From: Paramecium octaurelia
Taxonomy: Eukaryota; Ciliophora; Oligohymenophorea; Peniculida; Parameciidae
Direction of reading: 5' to 3'
Assembly (NCBI GenBank): GCA_905182995.1
Contig: CAJJDP010000008.1
Location: forward strand, 514,506-578,505
DNA length: 64,000 nucleotides
A program made the translations under genes and the position numbers. Under the pieces are notes generated by a model. The model ran no database searches. It saw only the letters and a program-made list of their open reading frames with translations, and was not told the origin of the DNA. This document shows, piece after piece, positions 12,325-25,679 of this stretch; the stretch's first letter is position 1; the number at the start of each line of letters is the position of its first letter.

Positions 12325-12594
12325 CAATATTTATATAACTTAATCTAAAAGCTGGAAATATTATATTCTCATACTTCCATTTCCAAACAATAACTGTAAT
12401 TCATGTCTTTATATAACATACAATATTGCTTTCATTTTTTAAGTTCCTCAAATTTTCTAAAATTATAAATTGGATCATTTGTCTTATACCGCAATTTTAT
12501 TTTTATTTTACTATATTTAATCACTCATAATATCCATTAAGTTTATTTATTCCTAATAAATTTATTGAAATTATTATTAATTATTAACTGTCAC
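12325..12594. other. intergenic, AT-rich
   Basis: No convincing gene. The last 76 bp (12519-12594) belong to the first copy of the duplicated block that recurs after the N at 13822. Confidence 0.5.
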
Positions 12595-13234
12595 ATGAAG
12601 TCGAATGACTTGCTATAGCAATTTAATGATTTCAGAAGAAAGCTCAAAGCACAAATTTAATCAAATGAAATTACAAAAAGTCCAATAAAAAATTAAGTGA
12701 AAACTTAAAGTTCACCTTAAAAGCCTAATTCTGGAATTAAAGCAAAGATTAATCTAACCTAGCATTAAAATAAAATATAAAATAGATGTAACACTATTTA
12801 GGCAGTGCCAAATAAAAATCAACTTTAATCCATCAATAAAAATTTCCAATTACAATGTATCACTCACGAAAAATTGTCATCCAAATAGGAGAACGCATAA
12901 TCCTTTAAATATTCTAATGCCTAAGGTAAAAAAGAAGGCATTGCCATTAATCTCTTAAATCAAGAATAATTACATCAATTTTATGCTACTTTTGAATAAA
13001 TAACAGATGATGAAGTTAAATAATTACCAAATGAATACAAATAACTTCTATAATAGTTGGCATAATTTGTAAATAAAAAGCTATCTTAATGAAATTTAGG
13101 ATCTTCCTCAAGATGAGATGTTGTATTTACTGATAATATAAAATATGTAACTCTATAATTTGCAAATTTTTAGTATAGTAAATGAAAATAAAATCAATGT
13201 CATCTTCCTTTGTTTTTGCAGTGAATTTAATTGA
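12595..13234 (+). CDS. hypothetical Gln/Asn/Lys-rich protein, 202 aa (copy 1)
   Basis: ATG 12595, TGA 13232-13234. One 31-nt intron (about 13069-13099) replaces a stop-containing stretch and joins LQQLAQF to DLPQDEMLYLLIIQNM. The body is polar and low-complexity; the C-terminal third is helical, amphipathic and looks like an interaction helix pair. No family is recognised. Its 3' end overlaps that of the opposite-strand gene by about 35 bp. An identical copy lies at 13899-14538. Confidence 0.7.
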
Positions 13235-13649
13235 TTAATTATTTGAAGGCCTCAACTTTTTAACTTGACTAACAATTATGTTATATTAAAACATTCATAT
13301 TTTAAGGGGATTCTTATTATATTTTCTATATGTTTTCTTTATTTTCTTCAAATTCATTAGATTTTCCATCAATAAACATTTTTTCCCTATCTTTCCCATT
13401 AATCATAAAATACTTAAGATTATTTTTAGTACCAGATTTAGCAATTTCAGAGTTACTGTCTTTCTTTGAAGATAGTCGGGTTTTTATTTTTTAATTGTTT
13501 AAAATAAAGGCTTAGTTGGATTAAGGTTGAATGTTTTGTTAATTTACAAGTGAGTTTCTTTAGAATGGTCTCACTTTTTAATTAGAATTTGAAATTTTGG
13601 ATTATAGAAGTAGTTTGTTTAGTTAATTTACCATTTCATTAGAAGTCAT
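13200..13649 (-). CDS. hypothetical polar protein, 149 aa (copy 1)
   Basis: Single exon, ATG 13649 to TGA 13200-13202. Low-complexity N-terminus rich in Asn, Gln and Ser, then a Lys/Glu-rich stretch (NNLKYFMINGKDREKMFIDG). No recognisable domain. Convergent with, and overlapping the end of, the + strand gene at 12595-13234. Duplicated at 14504-14953. Confidence 0.65.
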
Positions 13650-13821
13650 ATTTTTAAATTAATAAATTAATTTAAAATAAATCAAAATAGCACATCTAAA
13701 AATCTCATTAATAAAGGATTATTTTTTTCATATGAGAAGTACTCCATAAAAATTTTATCCCACCTACCTTAAAAATAGTGATTTAATCGATATCACTATA
13801 TATTAGCAAACTTCTATATAA

Positions 13822-13822
13822 N
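13822..13822. other. single N: unmerged contig join
   Basis: One ambiguous base between the two copies of repeat A. Confidence 0.95.
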
Positions 13823-13898
13823 AATCACTCATAATATCCATTAAGTTTATTTATTCCTAATAAATTTATTGAAATTATTATTAATTATTAACTGTCAC

Positions 13899-14538
13899 AT
13901 GAAGTCGAATGACTTGCTATAGCAATTTAATGATTTCAGAAGAAAGCTCAAAGCACAAATTTAATCAAATGAAATTACAAAAAGTCCAATAAAAAATTAA
14001 GTGAAAACTTAAAGTTCACCTTAAAAGCCTAATTCTGGAATTAAAGCAAAGATTAATCTAACCTAGCATTAAAATAAAATATAAAATAGATGTAACACTA
14101 TTTAGGCAGTGCCAAATAAAAATCAACTTTAATCCATCAATAAAAATTTCCAATTACAATGTATCACTCACGAAAAATTGTCATCCAAATAGGAGAACGC
14201 ATAATCCTTTAAATATTCTAATGCCTAAGGTAAAAAAGAAGGCATTGCCATTAATCTCTTAAATCAAGAATAATTACATCAATTTTATGCTACTTTTGAA
14301 TAAATAACAGATGATGAAGTTAAATAATTACCAAATGAATACAAATAACTTCTATAATAGTTGGCATAATTTGTAAATAAAAAGCTATCTTAATGAAATT
14401 TAGGATCTTCCTCAAGATGAGATGTTGTATTTACTGATAATATAAAATATGTAACTCTATAATTTGCAAATTTTTAGTATAGTAAATGAAAATAAAATCA
14501 ATGTCATCTTCCTTTGTTTTTGCAGTGAATTTAATTGA
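13899..14538 (+). CDS. copy 2 of the 202-aa hypothetical protein
   Basis: Same sequence as 12595-13234, shifted by 1,304 bp, with the same intron and stop (14536-14538). Probably not a second gene but an assembly duplicate. Confidence 0.6.
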
Positions 14539-14953
14539 TTAATTATTTGAAGGCCTCAACTTTTTAACTTGACTAACAATTATGTTATATTAAAACATTC
14601 ATATTTTAAGGGGATTCTTATTATATTTTCTATATGTTTTCTTTATTTTCTTCAAATTCATTAGATTTTCCATCAATAAACATTTTTTCCCTATCTTTCC
14701 CATTAATCATAAAATACTTAAGATTATTTTTAGTACCAGATTTAGCAATTTCAGAGTTACTGTCTTTCTTTGAAGATAGTCGGGTTTTTATTTTTTAATT
14801 GTTTAAAATAAAGGCTTAGTTGGATTAAGGTTGAATGTTTTGTTAATTTACAAGTGAGTTTCTTTAGAATGGTCTCACTTTTTAATTAGAATTTGAAATT
14901 TTGGATTATAGAAGTAGTTTGTTTAGTTAATTTACCATTTCATTAGAAGTCAT
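14504..14953 (-). CDS. copy 2 of the 149-aa hypothetical protein
   Basis: Same sequence as 13200-13649, shifted by 1,304 bp. Probably an assembly duplicate. Confidence 0.6.
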
Positions 14954-15125
14954 ATTTTTAAATTAATAAATTAATTTAAAATAAATCAAAATAGCACATC
15001 TAAAAATCTCATTAATAAAGGATTATTTTTTTCATATGAGAAGTACTCCATAAAAATTTTATCCCACCTACCTTAAAAATAGTGATTTAATCGATATCAC
15101 TATATATTAGCAAACTTCTATATAA

Positions 15126-15431
15126 TTCGAATAAATAATCTGAATGTACTAAATTAATGGGCATATTGTAAGACTGACTTGGATAAATAATCAAGAAATT
15201 ACTAAAACAAGAATTAAATTAGATATCTGAGTTTTAAAACCAAAACAATACAATATTTGTTATCTTTGACCTGTTTTCTACTCTTAAATATTTTGGTCAT
15301 ATCTAATGAAAGATAATAACAAGTGTTAAAATTTCATATAAAATTTAAATGTGCAGAATTGGATTTTTATAAGTGAATAATAACTAATAATTATAAAATA
15401 TTTATTTTTATTCAAATATAATTAGCTGAGA
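15126..15431. other. intergenic, AT-rich
   Basis: No coding frame recognised. It presumably carries the upstream region of the FHA gene. Confidence 0.45.
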
Positions 15432-17132
15432 ATGAGTTATCAACTATATCCTAAGCCTTTCTAATTTTGTAAAATAGTTAAATATTTTAGATTACTATCC
15501 TCCTTACATTCACTAACTCGGCCTTCCATTGATCAATCCTTATAATCTAAATAATTATCCTCAATAAATGAGCTCATTTTATTATTAACCCATCATCGGA
15601 AATTCTTCAGACAATTGTATTGTGATAGAAGATGATAATGTAAGTTAATTATTTAATATTATTTCTTAGATTTAACATCCACTGAACCCCAATCAATAAT
15701 CAATAATTTAAACATAAACCAATAGAGAACAGACAACTCAATAAGAGTAGTTGATGATTCTAGAATAACCATTTAAGAAGTAGATATAAGAAAGTGACAA
15801 ATTAAATGAAAATGAACCACACATTCGTATAAGTGTCTTCAAACAGCATTCAAGCTAAATTGATGCTGAATATATCCTTTAATATGATAGGTAAGTTAAT
15901 TAAATATCATTTAGAATCCTGGGAAACGAATACAAAAAGGAAATAACAATAGGAAGAAAAAAATAATAAGATGATAAATCAGAGAATTGTGATATTTGTA
16001 ATTGTCTTAAATAATAAATCTAGATTTGCCTCACGGAGATAAGAATGTTGAAAAGTTACACTGTAAATTGTCGACAGAAAAAGGATTTTCTTATTCAAAT
16101 CTTCTAACAAAATCAGTTCTTCTATTCTTCTCATTATTCAGATCAAGGAAACCAATTATAAAATTACCATTTTCAATTAGAAAACATATTTATTCATTTA
16201 TTAAGTAACAATATTCATATTTCTAGAGAAAAGCCGTAATTTTATTTAACTGATAATGCAACTAAAGTTGGAACATTTATGAAAATTAAAAAGGATAATC
16301 TAAAACTAATGTAGCTGCATAATACATACCTGATAGGGGCTGACACATATTTCCATGTTATGGAAATCAAATCAAAACCTTCATAAATGAAATAAAAAAG
16401 AAACAAAGATTTAAATTAGTTTTATAATGCTCTTGCAAAAGAACACTTAAAAAAAGGTGCTAAGATTCATGGGCTAACATTATAGGAAAGCGAATAATTC
16501 AATATACTGCTAAATGAATTCAGAACAAATAATTAAAGACAAAGAACTTCACAAAAATTGAATCAATATGATAGACCCTATTTAAAATTTTCATTTAATA
16601 GTGCTTCTGTCAATTAAATTTAATCTCATATATTCATTGCCAATTATGATTAAGAGTCTGTTTTTAAGATTGGGAGATCCTAAGAATGCGATGTCATAGT
16701 TAATATCAATACTGTCTCTAGGAGATAAGCATAAATAATATATAAAAATAATGAGTATTAATTTACATATATATATAAATTAGATGGTTCATCCATGATG
16801 GTGAAGGTATCAGAGAGTCAGCAAATGGTACTTGGCAGTCGTTGCAAAATTATTCCACGAGAAATCAAGATAAAAAAGTATAGAGCAAACCAAGCTTAAT
16901 TGAAGATTAAATGGAAGTCAAAATAAGTGAGAACATTATTAAATTTGATTTTGTAAACTTTGGTGTTACTAAAAAGTAATTATTCACATTAATTTAAGAC
17001 GAAAACTTAATTAAGCATTAATTCAGGACTTACTTTAGTGATTAAATTTATGTATTTAAAATCAATACAATTTTCTGTTAATCATTTTTATAAAATATCC
17101 TAATATATAAATAATAAAATCAGAACATTTGA
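15432..17132 (+). CDS. protein with two FHA-like domains
   Basis: FHA domains bind phosphothreonine peptides. A Tyr/Pro/Asn-rich N-terminus is followed by a first FHA-like region (about 15915-16390: EITIGRKK, then LPHGDKNVEKLHCKLSTEKG, then TKVGTFMKI and LIGADTYFHVMEI). A second lies at about 16620-16860 (FKIGRSQECDVIVN, TVSRRQAQI, VLGSRCKIIP). Introns are clear near 15470 (22 nt), 15640-15669, 15891-15914 and 15999-16024, but those around 16110-16230 and 16880 are not resolved. The tail (EDQMEVKISENIIKFDFVNF) runs to TGA 17130-17132. Domain calls are firm; exon borders and the exact end are tentative. Confidence 0.75.
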
Positions 17133-17202
17133 AATGCAATCATATTGACATTTAACATATCTAACGACTATATATAAGATATATTTAAAATTTATATATA
17201 AA

Positions 17203-19045
<1,843 letters not shown>

Positions 19046-19152
19046 TTCATCTACATGAAATTTCTGTACTCAAACCTTTTATTTGTATATTATCGTCTCG
19101 ACAGCATTTACTTCCCATTTACAATAATAATTTCAATTCAATCAATAAATTA

Positions 19153-20239
19153 ATGTATAATCACAAAAACAGATTCTGTAAAGTAACAACATTTTCTTTT
19201 ATTTTTGTCAATAAATATCAATATTTAGATGAGCACTATAAAATATATTTTAATATTAAATTTAATGTAATTTTAGAAGCAGTTACTAAAGTAATTATTA
19301 CCATCTATTTCCTATTTAGAAATACTCTCGAAGAACAACAGCAATTCAGATAATAGTAACAGCTTGATTAAAAAAGGAGGGCAATAGAACAGGAGTAATA
19401 AATGCTTCAAGAATAAGCAAAGGCTTTGGAGTATGATGAACTCCAGCGAAAATAAATATAAAGGATTAAATAAAGAGAATTAAGTGAAGCCTATGAATAA
19501 AGCATTAACTAAAAAAAATAAAATCAAAACATCATCAAATAAAAATAAATTTAAGATGAATACAACCTTGTTTCATAGGCCTAACAATATTAGGAAATGT
19601 AGAAACAATAGAAAATGCTCTAATAATATTAAATGAAATAAATAGCCTAAGCTTCTATGGATGATAAAATGAGAAAAATTATCTAATAAAAAGAGTAGTA
19701 AGAACAAGAAAAAATTAAGGAATAATTAAATTAAAGAGATGAAGAGAATAGAATATCAGAGAAGCAGAAGTAATATAGAGATGTAATTCTAAAATTTTAC
19801 TTTAGTATTATAGACAAGTTGCAGAACATTAGGATAGAATGCAAAAAAACTTTGCAGAAAAGATTGGCAGTGATAAATAATTCTAAATTGATAATATGAT
19901 TAATAGAGGAATTGAGAATGTATAATACAAGGAAGATATGGAAGCCCAGTAAAAAAAACAAAGTTAACTATATAATAAATAAATGATGAGAGATTCATTA
20001 TAAAAATAAATCTTTGAAAAAGAGCAAAGCACTAAACATTAGAATGGTTCTCAGATTATGAGCAATGGGGTATTCATTTTATTTAAAATATTTAGTTTAG
20101 AAGCACTGAAAACAATTAAATTGATCCTTCAGTACACAACCCTCTCTTGAATCCCATACCAGGATACAATCAAAATCCTTATTTAAATTAGAGAAGTTAG
20201 TTAGGTAGCTATGGCAATCAAGTACTTAAGATGTATTGA
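19153..20239 (+). CDS. Gln-rich coiled-coil protein, 345 aa
   Basis: After a hydrophobic, aromatic N-terminus (first about 55 codons, start uncertain), almost the whole product is a Gln/Lys/Glu heptad-rich coiled coil with most Gln written TAA/TAG. The tail is Asn/Pro/Tyr-rich (NPLLNPIPGYNQNPYLNQ). Introns near 19781-19803 and 20069-20094 restore the frame, and the spliced length is divisible by three. TGA 20237-20239. Probably structural or cytoskeletal by composition; no family assigned. Confidence 0.75.
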
Positions 20240-20257
20240 ATTATTTTATAAATACAA

Positions 20258-20906
20258 TCAATAATATATTTTTTATGCAAAGAATTTCCTTAAAGAGTAA
20301 ATTTGAAATACTCCTGCACCAATAATGACAACTATTTGAATTAAGGTGGCATTGAACACATTATCATTAATTTTAATATTTTCTATGCTTAATTTATCTT
20401 CGTTCTCTCTGTTCATTAATTATAGTTTAATAAAATCATCCTCTTATTTTTGGAGTGATTTAATTTTTTGCTTCAATCCTGTAATCTTAAAGTAATACTT
20501 TAATAAATACTTGACTCTCTTTTGCAGCAGATTAAAATTCTTAATTTTCTCCTTACTTTATTCTCAAGAAATATAATGGCTATTTTTTATCTCCAAACCA
20601 ACCTTTAGTATTTGACATTTTCAAACAAACTTGGAATCTTCCTTATTTTTTTGTTGTAAATGTAAATTTGCCTTCTTCACTATTAGTCATTTTTGTTAAA
20701 ATCACTTAATTATCTGGATCAAGAACACTCAATTCAACTCCTCCTCCATTTGGTTAAACTTTATCCAGTAATTAATGGGCGCCAATTACAACTGTGTTTG
20801 CAGTATATTCATCTAAAAAGCACCTTTACTTTCCTTCTGTGAGATAAAATGTGAGAGCATTACTGCACGTGGCAAAAATAACTAGAATATAAAAATATTT
20901 TTGCAT
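20258..20906 (-). CDS. p24 / emp24-GOLD family cargo receptor, 207 aa
   Basis: Type I membrane protein of the ER-Golgi shuttle. Signal peptide (MQKYFYILVIFATCSNA), then a GOLD domain beginning LTFYLTEGKQRCFLDEY with paired cysteines (CFLDE and FQVCLKM), a coiled-coil stalk (about residues 125-170), a transmembrane helix (TLIQIVVIIGAGVFQIY) and a short basic tail (SLRKFFAQKIYY) of the kind that recruits COP coats. One 25-nt intron. The total is divisible by three and matches the usual length of about 200 aa. Stops converge with the upstream + gene only 18 bp apart. Confidence 0.92.
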
Positions 20907-21493
20907 TAAAAATATTAATGAAAATTAGTATTCAAAAACGATAATCAAAATTTCGATTCGTGTTTGATAACAAATATCAATAATCAATTATGGTATCTTG
21001 AATTTTATATTAATAATATATATACTTTAGTATTCAATTCAAAGTTCTATTCTTCAACATTACAACATTATGCTAGAACCTTAGATTAAGACTATAATAA
21101 AGTAGGTTAGCATTTCAATGATAATTAAGATAAATCAGAGAGATTAAATTTGAGAAAATCAATTATGATTTTGTCTTTAATACTTTTAACTGAAATCAAA
21201 TAATAGTTATCTATTAGTTTGTCTATAATTCTTAAAATTAAGAAAAATCATTAGTATGATTTACAGTTTAATTTGATTGATAATTTTTCAATTAATAGCA
21301 GTTTAATAGAACTATTTTCAAAATCCAATAAACTTATTTTGATATTTAATCAACATAAACTCTTATGCTTATTGTGAACATTATATTAAAATAAGAAATC
21401 CTTAGATTGTGATAATTTGAAAGTAAAAGTGTAAGTTAATGAATATAAAATATGATACTAAAATAATAAAATATTTATATATTATATAAATTA
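20907..21493. other. intergenic, about 590 bp
   Basis: AT-rich, between divergent starts. Only frames of under 30 codons with a start were seen (for example from 21069). Nothing supportable; presumably promoters. Confidence 0.5.
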
Positions 21494-23153
21494 ATGGCTG
21501 ATTAAGAAGATTAATAAAAAGTACAGTAATAAGAAGAGGAAGAAAATGTCGATTAATATTCATATTCAGAAGGAGATCAATACGAATCAGATTCTGATAA
21601 TCTCAAATTTGATATAGCAAAACCAGAGAAGAATCCTTTTAGGCCAATCGGAATAGATTTTCAAAAAATTTAATAAATAGCACATCTAGCTCCAAATTCA
21701 AAGGAGATTTAATAGGAGGAAGAGAATCGAAAGAAGATTGAGGCTTATCAATTGTATTAATAAAAAGTATAGGATGCAGAGCAGAATTAAAAGGAGTTAG
21801 AAAAATAGATAGAAGAAAAATTAAATTAATAAAAGGAGGAGGAACTTCAAAATTTACAGAAATAACCAATAGAATTATAAATTAATAAAGGAGGATAACT
21901 TGTAAATGCAGATGAGATTTAGAAAATAATATATCCTTGGTAAGTATTATTTGATGATACATGGAAAAAGAATTATTATTATAATCCTGTGACAAAGGAA
22001 AGTGTTTGGGAGTTGCCATTAGACATAGTGCAGAAATTGTCTGATTATCGAAGATAATTCGAGCATAGATTGTATGATTATTAGGAGAGGAACTTTTTTA
22101 AGTTTTTGCCAAAGCAATACATAGCAAGATAAAGAGAGTAGTTATTTTAGAAAAGATAGAAAGTGATGTTAAGACCAGCCAGAAAGTAGGTTGAAGAATC
22201 ATTGGCAACAAAATTTGGATATAAACAAGGAGATGAGGAATACAATACTTGGTTTGATAGATTTTTGAGTGATGGAAACAAATATAAAGAGAAAGACCCA
22301 GCATTGACTAGAATGCACCCAGATATTGACAGTGGTTACACCAAAGCAGACTTATATGAGAAATTTAGTACTTACTTTTGTCTGTTCTTTGCTCGTGGTT
22401 GTTGTGCTGAAGGTGTTAATTGCAGGTATTATCACAGAATTCCAGCAATGGATGAATGCGAACAAATAGACAACAGTAAAGATGTCTTTGGTAGAACTAG
22501 ATTTGCTAATCACAGAGAGGATATGAAAGGGTAATGAGTGATTATCTATGATTTATTATAGTATAGGTTGTTTCACCAGTGACACCAGAGCCATTTATAT
22601 CACTCATTATAAAATGCCTAAGGCTGATACTAGTACTCAAGCGTTGGCCTTAATGTACGATACATTATGGAGACATTTCAGTCCTTTGGGAGACATCGAT
22701 GATTTGAATGTTATACCTGCCAAGGGTGTCTCATTTATAAGGTATTTTAATATATATTCTATTAATGTAGATATAAGCATAGATGTTAGGCTGAATTCGC
22801 TAAAGAAGCCATGGATTCACAAGCCCTGGATTAATAAGAGTGTATTATGTGCAAATGGGCTTATGAAGATCCAAATCCCAAGGCCATGTCTAGAGAATTT
22901 GAGGAGGAGAAGCTTAAATTAGTTAATGCCGTCAAAGATAAAGAGAAGTAATTCCTGATTTGGATTTATTAGAAAAGAATAACAAAATAATTCACAGTTT
23001 AGAAAGAAAATTGAGGGCTAATAAATTCGAGAAAGATCCCAAGATGATAGGAAAGGCAAAAGAGGAGTTGATAGAGGAAATAGAAGAGGTGGGCCTCGTG
23101 GAAGAGGAGATAATAGAGGAAGGGGTGGTAGTCGATTATTTGATGATGATTGA
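21494..23153 (+). CDS. CWC2: splicing factor CWC2 with N-terminal WW domain, 524 aa
   Basis: CWC2 is the NineTeen-complex-related RNA-binding factor that contacts U6 and the catalytic centre of the spliceosome. Seen: an acidic N-terminus; a WW domain near residues 150-190 (TWKKNYYYNPVTKESVWELP); the Torus/CCCH module (ALTRMHPDIDSGYTKADL, CLFFARGCCAEGVNCRYYH, DVFGRTRFANHREDMKG); an RRM (RAIYITHYK, GVSFIR, CQAEFAKEAMDSQAL, KWAYEDPNPKAMSREFEEEK); and an RGG-rich tail (RRGGPRGRGDNRGRGGSR). Introns at about 22531-22561, 22741-22769 and 22949-22973 restore the frame exactly. The WW domain is not part of yeast CWC2 and looks like a lineage addition. Confidence 0.93.
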
Positions 23154-23192
23154 TAATTTACATCATTTTATATTACATAATTATTTTATAAT

Positions 23193-23800
23193 ATGGGGAG
23201 TGCTTAATGTTGTAAAAAAAATGTTTAGGATGAGGGTGTCTAAGAATTGGTTATCCTTGAAGATCCCAATTAATAGACTTCAAAATTATCAGAGTATCAA
23301 AATTTAATTAATTTCTGAATAGTCTTTAGTAAGAAAAACATAGCTACAAAAAAACTGAAGAATGTGGAACTCCTGCTTTTCCGGAACTTCGATCCCAATA
23401 GAGCAAAAGATCAGAACAATGTTAATCCTTAAAAGAAATTTAATTTATTGGGTAAGTGGACAAAGAAGAACAAATTCTAAAATCAACTTGCACTTTAGGC
23501 AGAAAAAGATAAAAAAATGATTCTCCAATAGTTGCATTTGAAGCTAAAAACTCCTTAAAATCTTTTGATTCTAATCGGCTTAAAAAATTGCAATCTGTTC
23601 CCGAGAAATAGTTGAATCTGAAAAACATATCATCCCCTCGAGATGAAGATTCATTTATGTAGGATAGTTAAAGAAGCGGGCAAGCAGATGAAAAATCTGC
23701 GAAAAGTATTTTAAAACAGGAGATGAAGTATAGTAGATTTAGGAATTAGTAAAATTAGAGTGATAGCACTTTTAGAAAGGTTTAATTTAATTTGGAATGA
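23193..23800 (+). CDS. small polar protein with MGSAQCC acylation motif, 192 aa
   Basis: Starts MGSAQCCKK: Gly2 is a good N-myristoylation site and Cys6/Cys7 could be palmitoylated, a pairing common in proteins tethered to membranes, including ciliary membrane. The rest is charged, Ser/Lys/Gln-rich and probably disordered. One 29-nt intron (about 23294-23322) restores the frame; TGA 23798-23800. It starts 39 bp after CWC2. No family assigned; lipidation is a prediction from the first residues. Confidence 0.7.
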
Positions 23801-23851
23801 TTATAGTATATTATATTTTTTGTATTTCTTAATCATAAATTAATTTATATA

Positions 23852-24779
23852 ATGAGTGGTGGTTTAACCTACTTCAAGGAAGATTTTCCTGTCTATTCTG
23901 ATTTGGTATCCACTATTAATGATCAATTACAATCTATTGATAATCTGCATGTTATCACATGTACAACTGAAAATAAAAACAACATTGCTTAATATTTAAG
24001 AGCTAAAAATGCTACAATGGCTAAGTATTTGATTCATTTAAATATGTACCTATTACATAAACTCAATTATGGAAATCTTGATGAGTTTCCTGTTGATTAG
24101 TTAATAGAAGATAAAATTTTAATACAGAAAATAATTTAAGCTTAAAAAAAATTATAATATTCCATTGATAAATTATCAAAATATTAGGAAACTTAGGTAA
24201 ATGAAGACGATTAAATTGTGGATTAAGTTGAAAAATTAACCTTAAAGCCTAGAATAGAGAATCTTCATAAAGATGAAACTAATGATAAGATCAATAATCC
24301 AAATTAAAAGTATGTGCCACCAAAACTTGCAGCCACACTTTCAAAAAGCGATTTAAATAAGTAAAAACAAGAGAGAAGGGAGGAACTTAAAAAAACACAA
24401 CAAAAAGCTAAGTTAATTAAGAGTATATTGGATGATTAAGAAGTATCAATATATGCTATAATTTAATTAGACTGACAAACCAAAAGAAATGACAGAGAGA
24501 GACCTATAATAATTGTATTATGGAAGGGCTGAAGATGAAAAGTAAATAGAAAAGAGAAAATATGAAGAAGATCATATGACAAGATTGCCTACGACAAGGG
24601 ATGAGAAACGAAGGGAAAGGATTGCTGAAAGAAAAGCCAATGTGACAAGGCTGGATGATTTCTAAGAATTTGAGACCATAAATAAAGTGCTAAATAAAGG
24701 GACAAAAAAGATAAAGAAACCACAAGGATCCAAACTTAAAGGAAGCATGAAGAAAATTGTAAAAAGAAAAAGAAGATGA
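23852..24779 (+). CDS. NGDN: neuroguidin/LCP5 (Sas10/Utp3 family), 299 aa
   Basis: Nucleolar protein of the small-subunit processome/U3 snoRNP needed for 18S rRNA maturation. The N-terminal helical Sas10/Utp3 domain (YLRAKNATMAKYLIHLNMYL) and the C-terminal block (YVPPKLAATL, RREELKKTQQKAKLI, YEEDHMTRLPTTRDEKRRER) match the family, and the protein ends in a basic nucleolar-type tail (GSMKKIVKRKRR). One 28-nt intron near 24441-24468; spliced length divisible by three. Confidence 0.85.
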
Positions 24780-24811
24780 ATTATTGTTTATTATTTTAAT
24801 TATATTTTTTC

Positions 24812-25679
24812 ATGACTACAGCGCATAGGCCAACATACAGACCTGCTATAGGTGGTAGTGAATAAGGTGGAAATAAAATGCTTGTTCATTCAAGATCCTA
24901 TCATTCAAAAGACTTGCCTGCTTATTTGATATTGAAAATGAGGAAGCCTGGATAAGGTACATAGGCAGAATTGGAATAAAAGGATTTTAAGATGGACTTA
25001 TTAAAAAGAGAGGAAGAAGGAAGAAGACAAAGGGAATTAAAGGCTTTGGGAGTCTCTGAAACTTCATTAGCCATAGAAGCAACACAAAAAAGTAGAAACT
25101 TTTTTAAATTATTAATTAGATTAAAATAAAGATGTTCAAGAACCCCAAATATTGAAAAAGACTAAAGTAGAAGAAAAGGAAATTTATTCTTAAGATGCTG
25201 ATGATAAAGAATTTATTAAGTCTTCAGATGATGAAGAAGAAAATGCACAAAAGCCTGAAAAGCCTACTGTGTAACAATAGGAATTGAAAATCGAAGAAAA
25301 TTCATCATCCTCCTCAAGTGATGAAGAAGATGACGATGAATTATTAATGAGAGAGTATCAAAAAATTAAAGAGCAAAGGGAAATTGAGGAAAAAAAAAAA
25401 GTAATTAAATTAGATTTATATTATAGATTTTAGAGAAATAAGAGTATTTGGAAAAGAATAGGGAAGAAGAGATTATTAAAGGAAACCCGTTATTAATTAG
25501 TGAGGATTATTCTCTTAAAAAAAAGTATATTTTCATAAATCATCCATTTTAGATGGTATGAAGATACAATCTTCAAAAACCAATCGAGATTAGAAGTAAA
25601 AGAAAAATAAAGATTTATTAATGATGCTGTTAGAAGTGATTTTCATAGGAAATTCTTAAATAGATATATCTAAATGTGA
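24812..25679 (+). CDS. CWC15: splicing factor CWC15, 261 aa
   Basis: Component of the NineTeen complex/active spliceosome. The invariant N-terminus is present (MTTAHRPTYRPAIGGSEQGG), as is the C-terminal block (RWYEDTIFKNQ ... INDAVRSDFHRKFLNRYIQM), separated by the usual acidic, Ser-rich linker (SSSSSSDEEDDDELL) and a KIKEQREIEEKKK helix. Three introns of 28, 26 and 28 nt; length is an exact multiple of three and near the family norm (about 230 aa). It starts 32 bp after neuroguidin. Confidence 0.95.

Larger units (their letters stand above)
12519..13821. repeat. direct repeat A, copy 1 (assembly overlap)
   Basis: This 1,303 bp block recurs at 13823-15125, offset 1,304, with exactly one N between the copies. 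Every line compared by eye matches, including intergenic bases. It is best read as two contig ends containing the same DNA. Confidence 0.93.
13823..15125. repeat. direct repeat A, copy 2 (assembly overlap)
   Basis: Second copy of 12519-13821. It contains the second copies of both small genes and then continues into unique DNA at 15126. Confidence 0.93.

Noticed and set aside
12519..15125. Recent tandem gene duplication (also at 42663-45479 and 51225-53913)
   Set aside because: A lone N exactly at the joint, no divergence seen, and cut genes that heal when one copy is removed fit an assembly overlap better.
21639..21869. Minus-strand 76-aa frame
   Set aside because: Antisense of the acidic Glu/Gln-rich N-terminus of CWC2.
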